Shown here in pieces: positions 51,657 through 60,699 of a stretch of DNA of 64,000 nucleotides (within the stretch, counting starts at the first letter, position 1; each line of letters begins with the position of its first letter). Source of the DNA: Eikenella corrodens (GTDB lineage: Bacteria; Pseudomonadota; Gammaproteobacteria; Burkholderiales; Neisseriaceae); assembly GCF_900187105.1 (NCBI RefSeq), contig NZ_LT906482.1, positions 1,488,001 through 1,552,000 of the forward strand, written 5' to 3'. Below the pieces are notes generated by a model. That model saw only the letters and a program-made list of their open reading frames with translations. It was not told the DNA's origin and did not search any database. A program made the position numbers and the translations under genes.

Positions 51657-54600
51657 TTACTGGTCGTTATGCAGGTCGCGTTTCTCTTCTTCGCTCAGCC
51701 CTTGTTCGGCGGCGGAAACATAGAGTTCGGCCTGCTCGGGGCTGATGTTGGTGTGGGCGGCGGCCATTTCGGTTTCGTGTTGGGACGGTTTAAACAGCTT
51801 GCGTACCAACACGTAGAACAGCGGCACCAGGAACACCGACAGCAGCGTGCCGACAGACATCCCCCAGAATACAGTGGTACCGATGGCGCGTTGGCTGGCG
51901 GAGCTGGCGCCGGAGGCGATATACAGCGGTACCACGCCCAAGATGAAGGCGAAAGAAGTCATCAGAATCGGGCGGAAGCGCAGGTGAGCGGCGGCCAAGG
52001 CCGATTCCATCGCGCTCTTGCCCTGCGCTTGTAGATCTTTGGCAAATTCGATAATCAGAATCGCGTTTTTCGCGCTCAAGCCGACCACGGTAATCATGCC
52101 GACCATGAAGTAGATGTCGTTAAAGAACACCTCTCGGATGTGGAATACGCCGTTGAATAGGTTGCGGCCGAACACGCCCAGCACCACGCCGAGGAAGCCC
52201 AAGGGAGCAACCAGCAGCACGGCAGCGGGAATCGACCAGCTTTCATACAGGGCGGCCAGCACGAGGAAGGTGGCCAGCAATACGAAGCCGTAGAGCATGG
52301 TGCGCTGGGAAGAGCCGCTGGCCTGTTGGCGCGATTCACCTGCCCATTCCACGCTGTAGCCGTCCATCTGCGACACGATGCGTTCTACCTCGGCCATAGC
52401 GTCACCGCTGGCGAAGCCGGGTTTGACCGCGCCGCTAATCGACATGGCGGGATAGCCGTTGAAGCGGGTGCTCTGCTCCATGCCGGCTTCCCATGAGGCG
52501 CTAACCACAGTGGAAAGCGGTACGGCCACGCCTTGGCCGTTAGGCACGGTCATAGCCAGAATTTGCTCGGCCTGCATACGGGCCTGGGGCACGGCTTGCA
52601 CATACACTTTTTGCAGGCGGCCGTTATTGGGGAAGTCGTTTACATATGCTCCGCCCAGAGCCGTACCCAAGGTGCTGCGGATAGAAGCCATGCTGATGCC
52701 TTGTGCGGCAGCGGCGGCACGGTCGATGGTGAGCTTGAGCTGCGGTGCGTCTTCCAAGCCGGCGGCACGGGTGTCGCCGAACATCGGGTTTTTGCGCATT
52801 TCAGCAATCAGCTTGTTGCGTGCTTCCACCAAGGCTTGGTGGCCGTGGTTGTTACGGTCTTGCAGGTAGAACTCTAAGCCGCCGTTACCCAGCTCGCGGA
52901 TGGGAGGCGGATTCACGGCGATGGCGAAACCATCGCGGATCATGCCGCTGGCCATGAAGGTACCGGTCAGTTTTTGAGAAATACTGGCCGCGTCTTCGCC
53001 CGGGCCTTTACGTTCGTCCCAGTTTTTCAAAATCACAAAGCCCATGGCCATGTTCTGGCCGCTACCTGAAAAGCTGAAGCCGGATACGGTGAATACATCT
53101 TTCACGCCAGGCGTGCCTTTGGCAATCTGCTCCACGGCCAGCAGGGTTTGGTCAGTACGCTCTTTGGTGGCACCGGCCGGCAGCTGGATGCTGACCATCA
53201 GGTTGCCTTGGTCTTCCGACGGCAGGAAGGAAGACGGGATACGGGTGTAGAGCAGGCCGGCGGCAGCCACCAGAGCCAAGTACACAATCAGCATCCGGCC
53301 TGCACGGTGCAGTATAACGGCCACCCAGCCTTCGTAGCGCTTGTTGCCGGCGGTAAATTTGCGGTTGAACCAGCCGAAGAAGCCGGTTTTTTCCTCGTGG
53401 TGTCCTTTCTCAATCGGTTTGAGCAATGAAGCGCACAAGGCCGGCGTGAGCGACAGGGCGAGGAAAGCGGAGAAGGCGATGGAGAGCACCATGGTGATGG
53501 CGAATTGCTGGTAGATTTTGCCGGTGGCACCGCTGAACATGGCCAGCGGTACGAACACGGAAATCAATACGGCGGTAATGCCGACTACGGCGCCGGAAAT
53601 CTGCCCCATGGCTTTATGTGTAGCTTCGCGCGGCGGCAGGCCTTCTTCCGACATGATGCGTTCCACGTTTTCCACCACCACAATGGCATCGTCCACCACA
53701 ATACCGATTACCAGCACCATGGCAAACATAGTCAGCACGTTGATCGACATGCCGAAATAATAAATGCCGGCAAAACCGCCCAAGAGCGAAATCGGCACTA
53801 CGATGGTGGGAATCAAGGTGTAGCGGATGTTTTGCAGGAACACAAACATCACAATGAACACCAATACCATGGCTTCCACCAAGGTGTGCACCACTTGTTC
53901 GATGGAGATTTCCACAAAGGTGGACGTATCGTACGGGGCGCTCCAGGTAACATCACCGGGGAAATACTGCTCCAATTTGGCCATACGTTCTTTTACCAGC
54001 GTGGCAGTGGCAGTGGCGTTACCGCTGTTGGACAGCATCACGGCCATACCAACAGTCGGCTTGCCGTTGAGTCGGGTGCTGGCAGAGTAGTCTTCTGAAC
54101 CCAGCTCGATTTTGGCCACATCGCGCAGATAAACGTTGGCACCGTCTGTGGTGCTGCGCAGGATGATGTTGCCGAACTCTTCCGGTGTACTGAGCTGGCC
54201 GTTGGCGGTGATGGTGGCGGAAATGGTTTGCCCCTGCACGGATGGCAGCGAACCGAGCGAGCCGACGGAAATTTGCACGTTTTGTGCGCTGATGGCGGCG
54301 GAAACGTCGGCAAAAGAGAGGTTGAAGTTTTGCAGTTTCTGCGGGTCTACCCAAATACGCATGGCGCGCTCGGCCGCAAACAGACGTACTGCACCCACGC
54401 CTTCAACACGCTGCAATTCGGGCACGATGTTGCGTTTGGCATAGTCGGCCATTTCTTCCAAATCTTGGGTTTGCGAAGAGAGTGCCACCACCATCAGGAA
54501 GTTGGAGCGGGATTTGGATACGTTCACGCCGTATTGTTGCACGGTAGCGGGCAGGCTGGACAATACTTCGTTCAGCTTGTTGTTCACTTCCAGCTGTGCC

Positions 54601-54905
54601 ACGTCTTCATCGGTGTCGGTGGTGAAGGTGAGGGTAACGCTGCCTGAACCGCTAGAGTTAGCGGAAGTGGACATATAATCCAAGCCTTCCACGCCGTTCA
54701 TGTTGCGTTCGATCACCGCCAACACGCTGTCTTCCATCACCTGGGCGGAAGCGCCGGGGTAGGTGGCGGTGAGGTTGAACGTAGGCGCGGCAACAGACGG
54801 ATATTGCGATACCGGCAGTTTTTGGATGGCCAGCACGCCCGCCAAAATAATGAAGATGGAAATAACCCATGCGAACACGGGTCGGTCAATAAAGAATTTA
54901 GCCAT
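51657..54905 (-). CDS. mtrD: RND efflux transporter MtrD
   Basis: The 1082-residue inner-membrane proton antiporter has the RND layout: N-terminal FFIDRPVFAWVISIFIILAG helix (about 4-23), the large periplasmic loops, GIVVDDAIVVVENVER with the proton-relay Asp pair (about 402-417), and a second set of helices with SAKNAILIIEFA (about 940-951). It shows the HAE1 family's length and motifs. It forms the pump with mtrC and mtrE. A partial uptake sequence occurs near 53062. Confidence 0.97.
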   Translation of the reverse strand: MAKFFIDRPVFAWVISIFIILAGVLAIQKLPVSQYPSVAAPTFNLTATYPGASAQVMEDSVLAVIERNMNGVEGLDYMSTSANSSGSGSVTLTFTTDTDEDVAQLEVNNKLNEVLSSLPATVQQYGVNVSKSRSNFLMVVALSSQTQDLEEMADYAKRNIVPELQRVEGVGAVRLFAAERAMRIWVDPQKLQNFNLSFADVSAAISAQNVQISVGSLGSLPSVQGQTISATITANGQLSTPEEFGNIILRSTTDGANVYLRDVAKIELGSEDYSASTRLNGKPTVGMAVMLSNSGNATATATLVKERMAKLEQYFPGDVTWSAPYDTSTFVEISIEQVVHTLVEAMVLVFIVMFVFLQNIRYTLIPTIVVPISLLGGFAGIYYFGMSINVLTMFAMVLVIGIVVDDAIVVVENVERIMSEEGLPPREATHKAMGQISGAVVGITAVLISVFVPLAMFSGATGKIYQQFAITMVLSIAFSAFLALSLTPALCASLLKPIEKGHHEEKTGFFGWFNRKFTAGNKRYEGWVAVILHRAGRMLIVYLALVAAAGLLYTRIPSSFLPSEDQGNLMVSIQLPAGATKERTDQTLLAVEQIAKGTPGVKDVFTVSGFSFSGSGQNMAMGFVILKNWDERKGPGEDAASISQKLTGTFMASGMIRDGFAIAVNPPPIRELGNGGLEFYLQDRNNHGHQALVEARNKLIAEMRKNPMFGDTRAAGLEDAPQLKLTIDRAAAAAQGISMASIRSTLGTALGGAYVNDFPNNGRLQKVYVQAVPQARMQAEQILAMTVPNGQGVAVPLSTVVSASWEAGMEQSTRFNGYPAMSISGAVKPGFASGDAMAEVERIVSQMDGYSVEWAGESRQQASGSSQRTMLYGFVLLATFLVLAALYESWSIPAAVLLVAPLGFLGVVLGVFGRNLFNGVFHIREVFFNDIYFMVGMITVVGLSAKNAILIIEFAKDLQAQGKSAMESALAAAHLRFRPILMTSFAFILGVVPLYIASGASSASQRAIGTTVFWGMSVGTLLSVFLVPLFYVLVRKLFKPSQHETEMAAAHTNISPEQAELYVSAAEQGLSEEEKRDLHNDQ

Positions 54906-54919
54906 TTACACACGCCCCT

Positions 54920-56194
54920 TTATTTGGCTTGGGAAGCAGATTGGGCGGCTGGAGCGGAAGCTGCTGCGCTGGGTTGGGCTGGAGCAGAAGCGCTGTTCGG
55001 CTTGGCCGGAGCGGCAGGCGCAGCGGATTGCTGCGGCTGCGAAGCCTGCCATTCTTGGGTTTTCACTTTTTGTGCCCCCATCATGCCGGCAATCATGGTG
55101 CCGTCCATGGCTACTTTGTCGCCGTCTTTCAGCCCGCTGGTAATAATCCAGTTGTTGCCGCTTTGGCCGGCAATGGTTACTTCCTGCGGGCGCATCGAGC
55201 CGTCGGGCGCTACGATAACTACGGTATCTTTCGCACCGCGGGTAACGGCGCGCTGCGGAATGAGGTAGGCGCGGTTGGCCTGTGCCTGCGGCAGGCGAAC
55301 GCGCACATACAGGCCGGGCAGCAGGATGTTGTCGTCGTTCGGCACTTCCACGCGCAGGGAAACCTGGCCGGTGGTTTCGTTCACGGTCGGGTCGGTAAAC
55401 AGCAGGCGGCCTTTTTGCGGGTATTCGCTGCCGTCTTCCAGAATAATGGTTACTTCCACCGCGCCGTTTACTGCGCTCATCTGGCCTTCGGCAATCTGGC
55501 GGCGCAGCTTCATCACATCCAGCGCAGACTGGGTAACGTTCACATACATCGGATTAGTTTGCTGAATAGTGGCCAACACGGTTGCACCACCTGCAGTGAG
55601 CAATGCCCCTTCAGATACGTTGGAACGGCCGATATAGCCGGAAATCGGCGCGGTGATGCGGGCGTGGTTTACATTTACCTGTGCCGAGCGGATGGCGGCA
55701 CGGGCAGCGTTCACATTAGCCACGGCAGAGCGTTGTGCGGCCACAGCAGCATCGTATTCCTGTTTGCTGATGGCATCGGCGGCCACCAAGGGTTGGTAGC
55801 GTGCCAAATCGGCATTGGCTTTAGCCTGAGCGGCTTCGGCGGCAGCTAGCTGGGCGCGTGCGCTGGCAAGGCCAGCTGAGTAGCTGGCGTCGTCCAGTTG
55901 ATACAGCGCCTGGCCGGCCTGTACATAACTACCTTCTTGGAACAGGCGGCGTTTGATGATGCCGCTCACCTGCGGGCGCACTTCAGCAGAACGGAAAGAT
56001 TCCAAGCGGCCGGGCAGCTCAGTACTGATTGTGGTGTCTTCTGCCTTTACGGTAAGCACGCTTACCACTAGTTCTGGCGCCCCTTGTTGCTGCTGCTGTT
56101 CGCCTTTACTGCAGGCAGACAGCGCCAATACGGAAGCCACGGCGATTGCGCTCAGCCGAAAGCTTGTTTTCCCTGATATGCTGAAAAGTGTCAT
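54920..56194 (-). CDS. mtrC: Membrane fusion protein MtrC
   Basis: The 424-residue periplasmic adaptor has a lipoprotein signal (about 1-28, VASVLALSAC), a barrel-sandwich domain with GRLESFRSAEVRPQVSGIIK (about 61-80), a helical hairpin (ARAQLAAAEAAQAKANADLARYQPL) and TAPISGYIGRSNVSEGALL (about 180-198). The C-terminal tail is Ala/Pro/Ser-rich. It links MtrD to MtrE. It is the first gene of mtrCDE, and its promoter faces mtrR. Confidence 0.95.
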   Translation of the reverse strand: MTLFSISGKTSFRLSAIAVASVLALSACSKGEQQQQQGAPELVVSVLTVKAEDTTISTELPGRLESFRSAEVRPQVSGIIKRRLFQEGSYVQAGQALYQLDDASYSAGLASARAQLAAAEAAQAKANADLARYQPLVAADAISKQEYDAAVAAQRSAVANVNAARAAIRSAQVNVNHARITAPISGYIGRSNVSEGALLTAGGATVLATIQQTNPMYVNVTQSALDVMKLRRQIAEGQMSAVNGAVEVTIILEDGSEYPQKGRLLFTDPTVNETTGQVSLRVEVPNDDNILLPGLYVRVRLPQAQANRAYLIPQRAVTRGAKDTVVIVAPDGSMRPQEVTIAGQSGNNWIITSGLKDGDKVAMDGTMIAGMMGAQKVKTQEWQASQPQQSAAPAAPAKPNSASAPAQPSAAASAPAAQSASQAK

Positions 56195-56287
56195 TATGAT
56201 GGCCTTAGATTAAGTTGATGTTTAGTTAATGAATTATGGCTGCTTAGGGCCCGGAAAGGCAAAAGCAGCCGCAGAGAATAAAACAGA

Positions 56288-56316
56288 ATCTTACATACAT
56301 TGCTGTATGTTGTCTA
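56288..56316 (-). promoter_or_regulatory. Promoter of mtrCDE
   Basis: On the minus strand TAGACA (complement of 56311-56316) and TAAGAT (complement of 56288-56293) are separated by 17 bases. The spacer consists almost entirely of an inverted repeat. Confidence 0.7.
56293..56310. promoter_or_regulatory. Probable MtrR operator
   Basis: ACATACATTGCTGTATGT is an inverted repeat with seven-base arms and a TTGC centre, similar to the AcrR operator half ACATACA. It fills the spacer of the mtrC promoter, so a bound repressor would block RNA polymerase. Confidence 0.75.
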
Positions 56317-56455
56317 TAGCCGTTTAGGTGGAGAAATGCTAATATGCTAAAAAGCAACATTATTGCGTGGGCAGGCTGCAAGTGAGCTTGAAAGCCTGCT
56401 CTAGGCATGACAGAATTAATTAATAAATAAACCAGTTAATGATCTGGAAATAATG

Positions 56456-57130
56456 ATGAGAAAAACAAAAGTCGAAGCGCAGAAAACACGCAACTACCTA
56501 CTTAAGGCAGCCCTGGATACATTCTATACAAGAGGAGTTAGCCGTTCATCCCTAAACGAAATTGCTCAAACTGCCGGTGTAACACGTGGTGCGCTGTATT
56601 GGCATTTCAAAAATAAAGAAGATTTGTTTGAAGGGTTGTTTCAACAAGTATTTGCCGAAATATCGAGCGAGCTGGCGCACGATATAGAAAACCAATCAGC
56701 AGATATTTGGGAAAGTTTTGAAGTCGCTACCATTAATCTGTTTCAAAAACTGGAAACCGATGAAACAATAAGGAAATTTTGCAATATCATTCACTTGAAG
56801 TGCGAATATACTGAGCAGAACCATTCTGTAGTAAAAATTATGCGCAGCTATCAGGATATGTGGCAGCGCCAGCTCACCGATGTGCTGACCCTGAGCCTGC
56901 AACAGAAAAAGCTGCCGGAAGATTTGAATATTAATTTGGCCGTGATATTCATGATGTCGGTGATCAGCGGGCTGATGAGTATTTGGATGAATATGCCCGA
57001 GCAATTCAGTATCGGCAAAACCGCACCGCAGATCATTCGCACCGCTATGGGTGCATTGCAGCATGCGCCGGCTTTGTGTATCCAATCTTCCAAACCCCTG
57101 CCGCTGAGTATGCGGCAACATAAGGCCTAA
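56456..57130 (+). CDS. mtrR: TetR-family repressor MtrR
   Basis: The 224-residue protein opens MRKTKVEAQKTRNYLLKAAL and has the TetR HTH as SLNEIAQTAGVTRGALYWHF (about 32-51) with KNKEDLFEGLF, near identical to gonococcal MtrR in this region. The C-terminal half (KFCNIIHLKCEYTEQNHSVV and FSIGKTAPQII) also keeps the MtrR pattern, which binds hydrophobic inducers. It is divergent from mtrCDE with a shared control region. The second of two consecutive ATGs is taken as start. It should repress mtrCDE. Confidence 0.92.
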   Translation: MRKTKVEAQKTRNYLLKAALDTFYTRGVSRSSLNEIAQTAGVTRGALYWHFKNKEDLFEGLFQQVFAEISSELAHDIENQSADIWESFEVATINLFQKLETDETIRKFCNIIHLKCEYTEQNHSVVKIMRSYQDMWQRQLTDVLTLSLQQKKLPEDLNINLAVIFMMSVISGLMSIWMNMPEQFSIGKTAPQIIRTAMGALQHAPALCIQSSKPLPLSMRQHKA

Positions 57131-57148
57131 GATTTCCATACCTCATAC

Positions 57149-57339
57149 AGGCTACCTGAAAACCGTCTGCCAAACGATGCAGAGATTTTCAGGTAGCCTG
57201 AAGCCGTTTTATAGCAGGATTTTGCAAGCAGAGCAGCCGTATATACATTGCTGCAAAACAGGCCAATTTGCTGGCAATCCGCTATACAGGCTACCTGAAA
57301 ACCATCTGCATAAACAGCTCGGCAAGTTTCAGGTAGCCT
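57149..57339 (+). repeat. Duplicated DUS-hairpin block behind mtrR
   Basis: Two stems (57149-57160/57188-57199 and 57288-57299/57328-57339). The blocks share ATACAGGCTACCTGAAAACC at the start and AAGCCGTTT after the second arm, so one is a copy of the other. They lie between mtrR and the ClC gene and probably terminate mtrR. A TATACATTGCTGC in the spacer echoes one half of the operator region. Confidence 0.7.
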
Positions 57340-57380
57340 AAAGCCGTTTATTACCGTTTGCGCTTCTCAAAATCTGCCAT

Positions 57381-58616
57381 ATGAAAATCTTGTCTCCCAA
57401 GTTAATCTTCTCCCTGCTGCTTATCGGCGCGGCGGCCGGTATTACCGGCATTGTGCTGACGTTGCTGCTGCACACGGTACAGCATTTGGCGTTTGGGTAT
57501 CCACTGAATATAGAGTTGTCGTATCGCGTGATGGTGGAGGAGAGCTCGCCGCTGCGGCGCTTGACGGTGCTGCTGTTGTGCGGCGGCTTGGTGGGGGTGG
57601 GCTGGGTGATGCTGCATAGGCTGGCCTCGCCTTTGGTATCGATTAAAACGGCGGTGGCGAACGGGCAGAGAATGCCTTTGGCAGCCACGCTGATTCATGC
57701 GCTGCTGCAGATTGTTACCGTGGGCTTGGGCTCACCGCTGGGGCGTGAAGTGGCGCCGCGTGAAATCAGTGCGGCGTTGGCGGAGCGCTGGGCGGCATCG
57801 CGGGGTTTTGATGAGGAAGAGCGTAAAATCTTGCTGGCCTGTGCTTCGGGTGCAGGTTTGGCGGCGGTGTACAACGTGCCGTTGGCGGCGGCGGTGTTTG
57901 CTTTGGAAACCTTGTTGTTATCGTGGTCGCGCGAGCGGCTGCTGGCGGCGCTGTTGGCTTGCGGCACGGCGGTGTTGGTGGTGCGTGCGGCGTTGGGCGA
58001 TGTGATTCAGTATCCGTTGCTGAATTTCCCTTTGCCGGATGAGTGGTTTAATGCGTGGGCACTGGCGGCTGCGCCTTTGCTGGCGCTGGGTGTGTGGGCA
58101 TTTGAACGGAGTATGGACAGGCTACCTGAAATTCCACGGCGCAAACCGGCGATGGTGTGGGTGGCTTTGCTGTCATTTGCGCTGATCGGGCTAATGGCTT
58201 GGTATTTTCCAGAAATTATGGGCAACGGTAAGGCTGGTAATCAGTTGAGTTTTCAGGCTACTTTGGGCTGGCGGCAGGCTTTTGGCCTGCTGGCGGCGAA
58301 GTGGGCGGCGCTGTTGTTGGCCACGCTGGCCGGGGCTTACGGTGGGCGGATTACGCCTTCAATGATGTTGGGTGGGCTGATTGCATTTTTAGCGGCCTGC
58401 GTTTGGAATGTTTGGCTGCCTGGGGTCGATATGGGTGCAGCAGCGTTTGTGGGGGCAACAGTATTTTTGGGTGTAGCACAGAAAATGCCGATTACTGCGT
58501 TGGTGTTTATGCTGGAATTGTCGCGCCAGTCACCCGCGTTGTGGCTGCCGCTGTGTTTGTGTTTGATGCTGACTTTGCTGGTGTATCGTGCGTTGCCGAT
58601 GAGGCAGGCAATTTGA
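57381..58616 (+). CDS. ClC-family chloride channel or H+/Cl- antiporter
   Basis: The 411-residue protein has about ten membrane helices and ClC landmarks: GLGSPLGREVAPREISAALA (about 114-133; the normal GREGP is GREVAP here), ASGAGLAAVYNVPLAAAVFALE (about 157-178) and GNGKAGNQLS (about 284-293). The gating glutamate of GREGP is E119 in GREVAP. It moves chloride or a similar anion across the inner membrane. An uptake sequence is translated as DRLPEIP near 250. No CBS domains are present. Confidence 0.85.
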   Translation: MKILSPKLIFSLLLIGAAAGITGIVLTLLLHTVQHLAFGYPLNIELSYRVMVEESSPLRRLTVLLLCGGLVGVGWVMLHRLASPLVSIKTAVANGQRMPLAATLIHALLQIVTVGLGSPLGREVAPREISAALAERWAASRGFDEEERKILLACASGAGLAAVYNVPLAAAVFALETLLLSWSRERLLAALLACGTAVLVVRAALGDVIQYPLLNFPLPDEWFNAWALAAAPLLALGVWAFERSMDRLPEIPRRKPAMVWVALLSFALIGLMAWYFPEIMGNGKAGNQLSFQATLGWRQAFGLLAAKWAALLLATLAGAYGGRITPSMMLGGLIAFLAACVWNVWLPGVDMGAAAFVGATVFLGVAQKMPITALVFMLELSRQSPALWLPLCLCLMLTLLVYRALPMRQAI

Positions 58617-58711
58617 GGGTGGGGCGGATTGAAAGGCTACCTGAAAATAAAACGGCGGTATTGCCATGCCGCTGCCGATTTTTTCCAGCTGCCATAAGCA
58701 GGCATAACAAA

Positions 58712-58740
58712 AGGCTACTTGAAGTTTCAGGTAGCCTTTG
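58712..58740. terminator. DUS hairpin between the ClC and isomerase genes
   Basis: AGGCTACTTGAA (58712-58723, one changed base) and TTCAGGTAGCCT (58726-58737), T-run; serves both convergent genes. Confidence 0.7.
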
Positions 58741-58755
58741 CTGTGCTGAATAAGC

Positions 58756-59622
58756 TTAGCGGATATTAGCCTGTTGATAGAGACGGGCAATTTCCTGCTC
58801 GATCAGCAAGTTTTGCAAATCTTGCTGGATTTGTGGTTTCAGTTGGGCAAACGGCGGCACGCGAACGGGGCGTTTGGCTTCCATATAGAAGATGGCGAAA
58901 ATGCCGTTGCTTTCCACCGGGGTTTCGGTGAATTTGCCCTGACCGAGTGATTTTACGGCGTTATACACCATAGGCGCGCCTTCTTCTAAATCTTTCAGCG
59001 GGGTGAAAGTGGGGCTGATGCCGCCATTGGCACGGCTTGGTGTGTCGATGGTGTATTGGCGGGCCACATCGGTAAAGCGGCGGCCGCGTCGGAGGTCGGC
59101 CACGGCTTTTTGGGCGTTATCGCGGTTGTTGAGGATGATTTCGCCGAGTTTGACTTCTTGTGTGCCGCGATAGCGGTTGGTGATTTCCTGATAAGCCTGC
59201 TGCACTTGGGCTTCGGTTACAGGGTTGGAACGCAGGATGTGCGCCACTAGGGCTTGGGCGGTTACGTTGCCTTCAAAGGTTTCCCAATCTTGGCGGAAGG
59301 TGGGTTTGCGGTCTTCGCCACTGGTGCGGGCATCGGTGCGGGCACGCTCGATGATTTGTTTGAATTCGGGGCTTTCGTTTAGGCGCAGGCGGCGTGATTC
59401 TTGAATCATCAGTTCGCGGGTAACGAGGCGGCGGGCGATGTTTTCGCGCAGCTCTGGGGAGTCGGTTACCTGGCCGTTGCTCTGTTCGTTAATAATCTTC
59501 ACCTGCTGGTCGATTGCGGAGCTATCGATGCGGGTATTGTTTACGGTTACAACAGTTTGCGCGGCCAGCGGAGCAGCAGCTAAGGCCGTGGTCAGCAGTA
59601 GTGCGAGCGAAGTTCGTTTCAT
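58756..59622 (-). CDS. Periplasmic peptidyl-prolyl isomerase (parvulin/SurA-like)
   Basis: The 288-residue protein has a signal peptide (cleavage after AAPLAA near residue 21), an N-terminal SurA-like helical part with RRLVTRELMIQESRRL (about 64-79), and a parvulin domain with EVKLGEIILNNRDNAQKAVADLRRGRRFTDVARQYT (about 156-191) and GGISPTFTPLKDL. It would help fold outer-membrane or secreted proteins. Within the window it is next to bolA and yciI, a common Neisseriaceae order. Confidence 0.9.
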   Translation of the reverse strand: MKRTSLALLLTTALAAAPLAAQTVVTVNNTRIDSSAIDQQVKIINEQSNGQVTDSPELRENIARRLVTRELMIQESRRLRLNESPEFKQIIERARTDARTSGEDRKPTFRQDWETFEGNVTAQALVAHILRSNPVTEAQVQQAYQEITNRYRGTQEVKLGEIILNNRDNAQKAVADLRRGRRFTDVARQYTIDTPSRANGGISPTFTPLKDLEEGAPMVYNAVKSLGQGKFTETPVESNGIFAIFYMEAKRPVRVPPFAQLKPQIQQDLQNLLIEQEIARLYQQANIR

Positions 59623-59670
59623 GTTGTCGTCCTCAAGTTCAAAATGGTTATAGCCGGATTATAAAGGATT

Positions 59671-59937
59671 TTACGGTTCGTATTCTTCCGGTGTTTGCGC
59701 ACGGATGCTCAGTGCGTGGATTTGGGAGGGATATAAATCGTGCAATGCCTGTTGGATGGTACGCTGGCGGACAACGCGGTTCATGCCAGCAAATTGGGTG
59801 CTGACGATATGGACCCGGTAATGTCCGCCACCTTGGTTGCCGGCATGGCCGATGTGCAAATGGCTCTCATCGGTTAGTTCAAGCAAGCTAGGAGAAAAGG
59901 CGTCTTCCAAACGCTGGCGAATGGTTTGCGCGCTCAT
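59671..59937 (-). CDS. BolA family protein
   Basis: The 88 residues begin MSAQTIRQRLEDAFSPSLLE and show the BolA signature DESHLHIGHAGNQGGGHYRVHIVS (about 23-46) and RQRTIQQALHDL (about 57-68). BolA proteins bind monothiol glutaredoxins and an iron-sulfur cluster and help iron handling. The histidines H26 and H28 are suitable ligands. Its ATG overlaps the yciI stop by four bases, so the two are coupled. Confidence 0.92.
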   Translation of the reverse strand: MSAQTIRQRLEDAFSPSLLELTDESHLHIGHAGNQGGGHYRVHIVSTQFAGMNRVVRQRTIQQALHDLYPSQIHALSIRAQTPEEYEP

Positions 59938-60224
59938 GCAGGCAGCACTTTCTTAAACGGGCGAATGAGGATTTCGGCATATACGCCGGCTTCTACATAG
60001 GGGTCTTGCCCTGCCCATTCTTCAGCTTCGTCTAAAGAGGCAAAGTCGGCTACGATGAGGCTACCTGAAAAGCCGGTTTCGCCCTCGGGCAAGGGGCAGG
60101 GGCCGGCCAAAACCAGCCGGCCGGCCTCAGCCAGTTTTTCTAGTCTGGCCAAATGGGCGCTGCGGGCAGCTAATCTGGCTTCAGTTGAATCGGCCACATC
60201 GGAGGCCATCAGCATGAACAACAT
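59934..60224 (-). CDS. YciI family protein
   Basis: A 96-residue YciI domain with MLFMLMASDVADSTEARLAA at the start, ARSAHLARLEKLAEAGRLVL (about 20-39), and the catalytic-type region DEAEEWAGQDPYVEAGVYAE (about 65-84). A complete uptake sequence is translated as GFSGSLIVAD in the middle. It overlaps bolA by four bases. Homologous pairs of yciI and bolA occur in many Neisseriaceae. Confidence 0.9.
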   Translation of the reverse strand: MLFMLMASDVADSTEARLAARSAHLARLEKLAEAGRLVLAGPCPLPEGETGFSGSLIVADFASLDEAEEWAGQDPYVEAGVYAEILIRPFKKVLPA

Positions 60225-60699
60225 AATTCGGTTTCTCTTGATAAATTAAATTTTGGAAATTAGGCAAAGGCATTTGCTGCCACATAATCTGTGGTCAAAT
60301 TTGCCTGGCTGCTCACACCTTGCATCATTCTGTAATCTGGCAATTTGCAAGTGCGAGATTAGGCCTTTATCTTAAAGCAAATATGGAAATTCTGCACTTA
60401 AATATCGCAAAGCTGATGATGGTGAGTATGTGTTGGCAACAGTGTAAACGCATCGGAATATAAATGCAGGGAGTCTATTAAATAATTAAAAATGTTTCAT
60501 TCCTGTATAGAAAATCGGGTTAAATAGCAGAAATGGCTTGGCATAAATAGGAAATAAACGATATGATACCTAGGTTTAGAGATTTTAATCCGTTGCACAA
60601 CTGCCGCTTTCAGGCTGAAATTTTGCTTACTTGGCTCTGTATTTTTCTGTTGGTTCAGAAGGTTAGCTGTGCATGACTTTAGGTTGTAAGGGGGATTTG
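60225..60699. other. Intergenic region upstream of fimV
   Basis: A 475-base AT-rich region without a gene. It contains a good candidate promoter for fimV (60538-60567) and otherwise no hairpin or repeat I can support. Confidence 0.5.
60538..60567 (+). promoter_or_regulatory. Candidate fimV promoter
   Basis: TTGGCA (60538-60543) and TATGAT (60562-60567) are separated by 18 bases, with a leader of about 125 bases to the start codon. Confidence 0.5.
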
